Assembly: GCA_016302005.1 (NCBI GenBank)
Contig: JAEDOK010000045.1
Location: 1-12,061 of the forward strand
Direction: 5' to 3'
Source of the DNA: Oscillospiraceae bacterium
GTDB taxonomy: Bacteria; Bacillota_A; Clostridia; Oscillospirales; Oscillospiraceae
DNA length: 12,061 bases
In this document: one piece after another, positions 11,951-12,061 of the stretch
Layout: every line of letters begins with the position of its first letter
Numbering within the stretch: position 1 is the first letter of the stretch
Made by a program: the position numbers and the translations under genes
Notes under the pieces: model-generated
What the model saw: the letters and a program-made list of their open reading frames with translations, nothing else
What the model was told of the DNA's origin: nothing
Databases searched by the model: none

Positions 11951-12004
11951 GATGTCGGTAGTTCCTGCACCGGTGGGGACATGTCCCCGCCCTACAGGGG
12001 CGGA
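11951..12004 (+). repeat. Composite-repeat copy upstream of the metK promoter
   Basis: The core AGTTCCTGCAC (11960-11970) is followed at once by GGTGGGGACATGTCCCCGCC (11972-11991), an ACATGT-centred palindrome, and CTACAGGGG. It lacks the left modules of other copies. The rest of 11860-12061 holds the metK -35 region, a short CAAAAC/GTTTTG hairpin (11871-11886) and the hairpin at 12016-12051. Confidence 0.72.
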
Positions 12005-12015
12005 GGTGTAATACT

Positions 12016-12051
12016 GAAAACCGATTAAAATATTCATTTCAATCGGTTTTC
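12016..12051. terminator. Hairpin with short T-tracts, possible weak terminator
   Basis: GAAAACCGATT (12016-12026) and AATCGGTTTTC (12041-12051) are perfect 11-bp arms around a 14-base AT-rich loop. Only four T's end each side within the stem, so terminator function is uncertain. It may close a gene outside the window. Confidence 0.4.
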
Positions 12052-12061
12052 AACGCCGTAC

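Noticed and set aside
11930..12028. 32-codon plus-strand frame with GGGAGG 8 bases before its ATG
   Set aside because: Most of it is the composite repeat and the terminal hairpin, and the reading frame is not kept in other repeat copies; likely spurious.

Overview
The window looks like a chromosomal segment of an endospore-forming (or ancestrally sporulating) Clostridia-class Firmicute, probably close to the Oscillospiraceae/Ruminococcaceae. The signs are spoIIGA-sigE, a Rex redox repressor, an S-box (SAM-I) riboswitch in front of metK, DUF951, and a two-[4Fe-4S] ferredoxin-type protein next to a Crp/Fnr regulator. The assignment rests on gene content and style only. Almost every gene is on the minus strand; the Crp/Fnr gene at 2054-2752 is the only intact plus-strand gene.

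Layout. Positions 1-760 hold a 30-codon tail of one GNAT acetyltransferase, a large palindrome, and an intact GNAT gene with a good promoter. Positions 790-950 contain what looks like the decayed DNA-binding domain of a TetR regulator. Positions 989-2752 form a divergent unit: a zinc-ribbon-like small protein and a ferredoxin-domain protein, translationally coupled, facing away from a Crp/Fnr regulator across an 88-bp spacer with two palindromes. Positions 2753-4270 are visibly more AT-rich: a chain of small hairpins ending in a bidirectional terminator, a C-terminal gene scrap, an orphan gene of unknown function flanked by short inverted repeats, and a 12-bp repeat array. This stretch ends at the 3' side of tRNA-Leu(CAA).

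From 4310 to the right end the DNA is GC-richer and looks like core genome: tRNA-Leu, rex, sigE, spoIIGA, DUF951, rarA, a class I/II aminotransferase, and metK with its riboswitch. SpoIIGA is the membrane protease that activates pro-SigE in the mother cell, and the two genes overlap by 8 bp. RarA (replication-fork maintenance) and the DUF951 gene form a tight pair closed by a terminator. MetK makes SAM and is controlled by SAM through the leader.

The four largest gaps of the core half (5123-5560, 8729-8942, 10134-10467, 11860-12061) carry copies of one composite interspersed repeat, six cores in all, every one in the same orientation. I did not see a complete new defence or biosynthetic system. 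The best candidates for something undescribed are the composite repeat family with its ACATGT-centred palindromes, the 12-bp repeat array beside tRNA-Leu, and the regulator/ferredoxin/zinc-ribbon unit.
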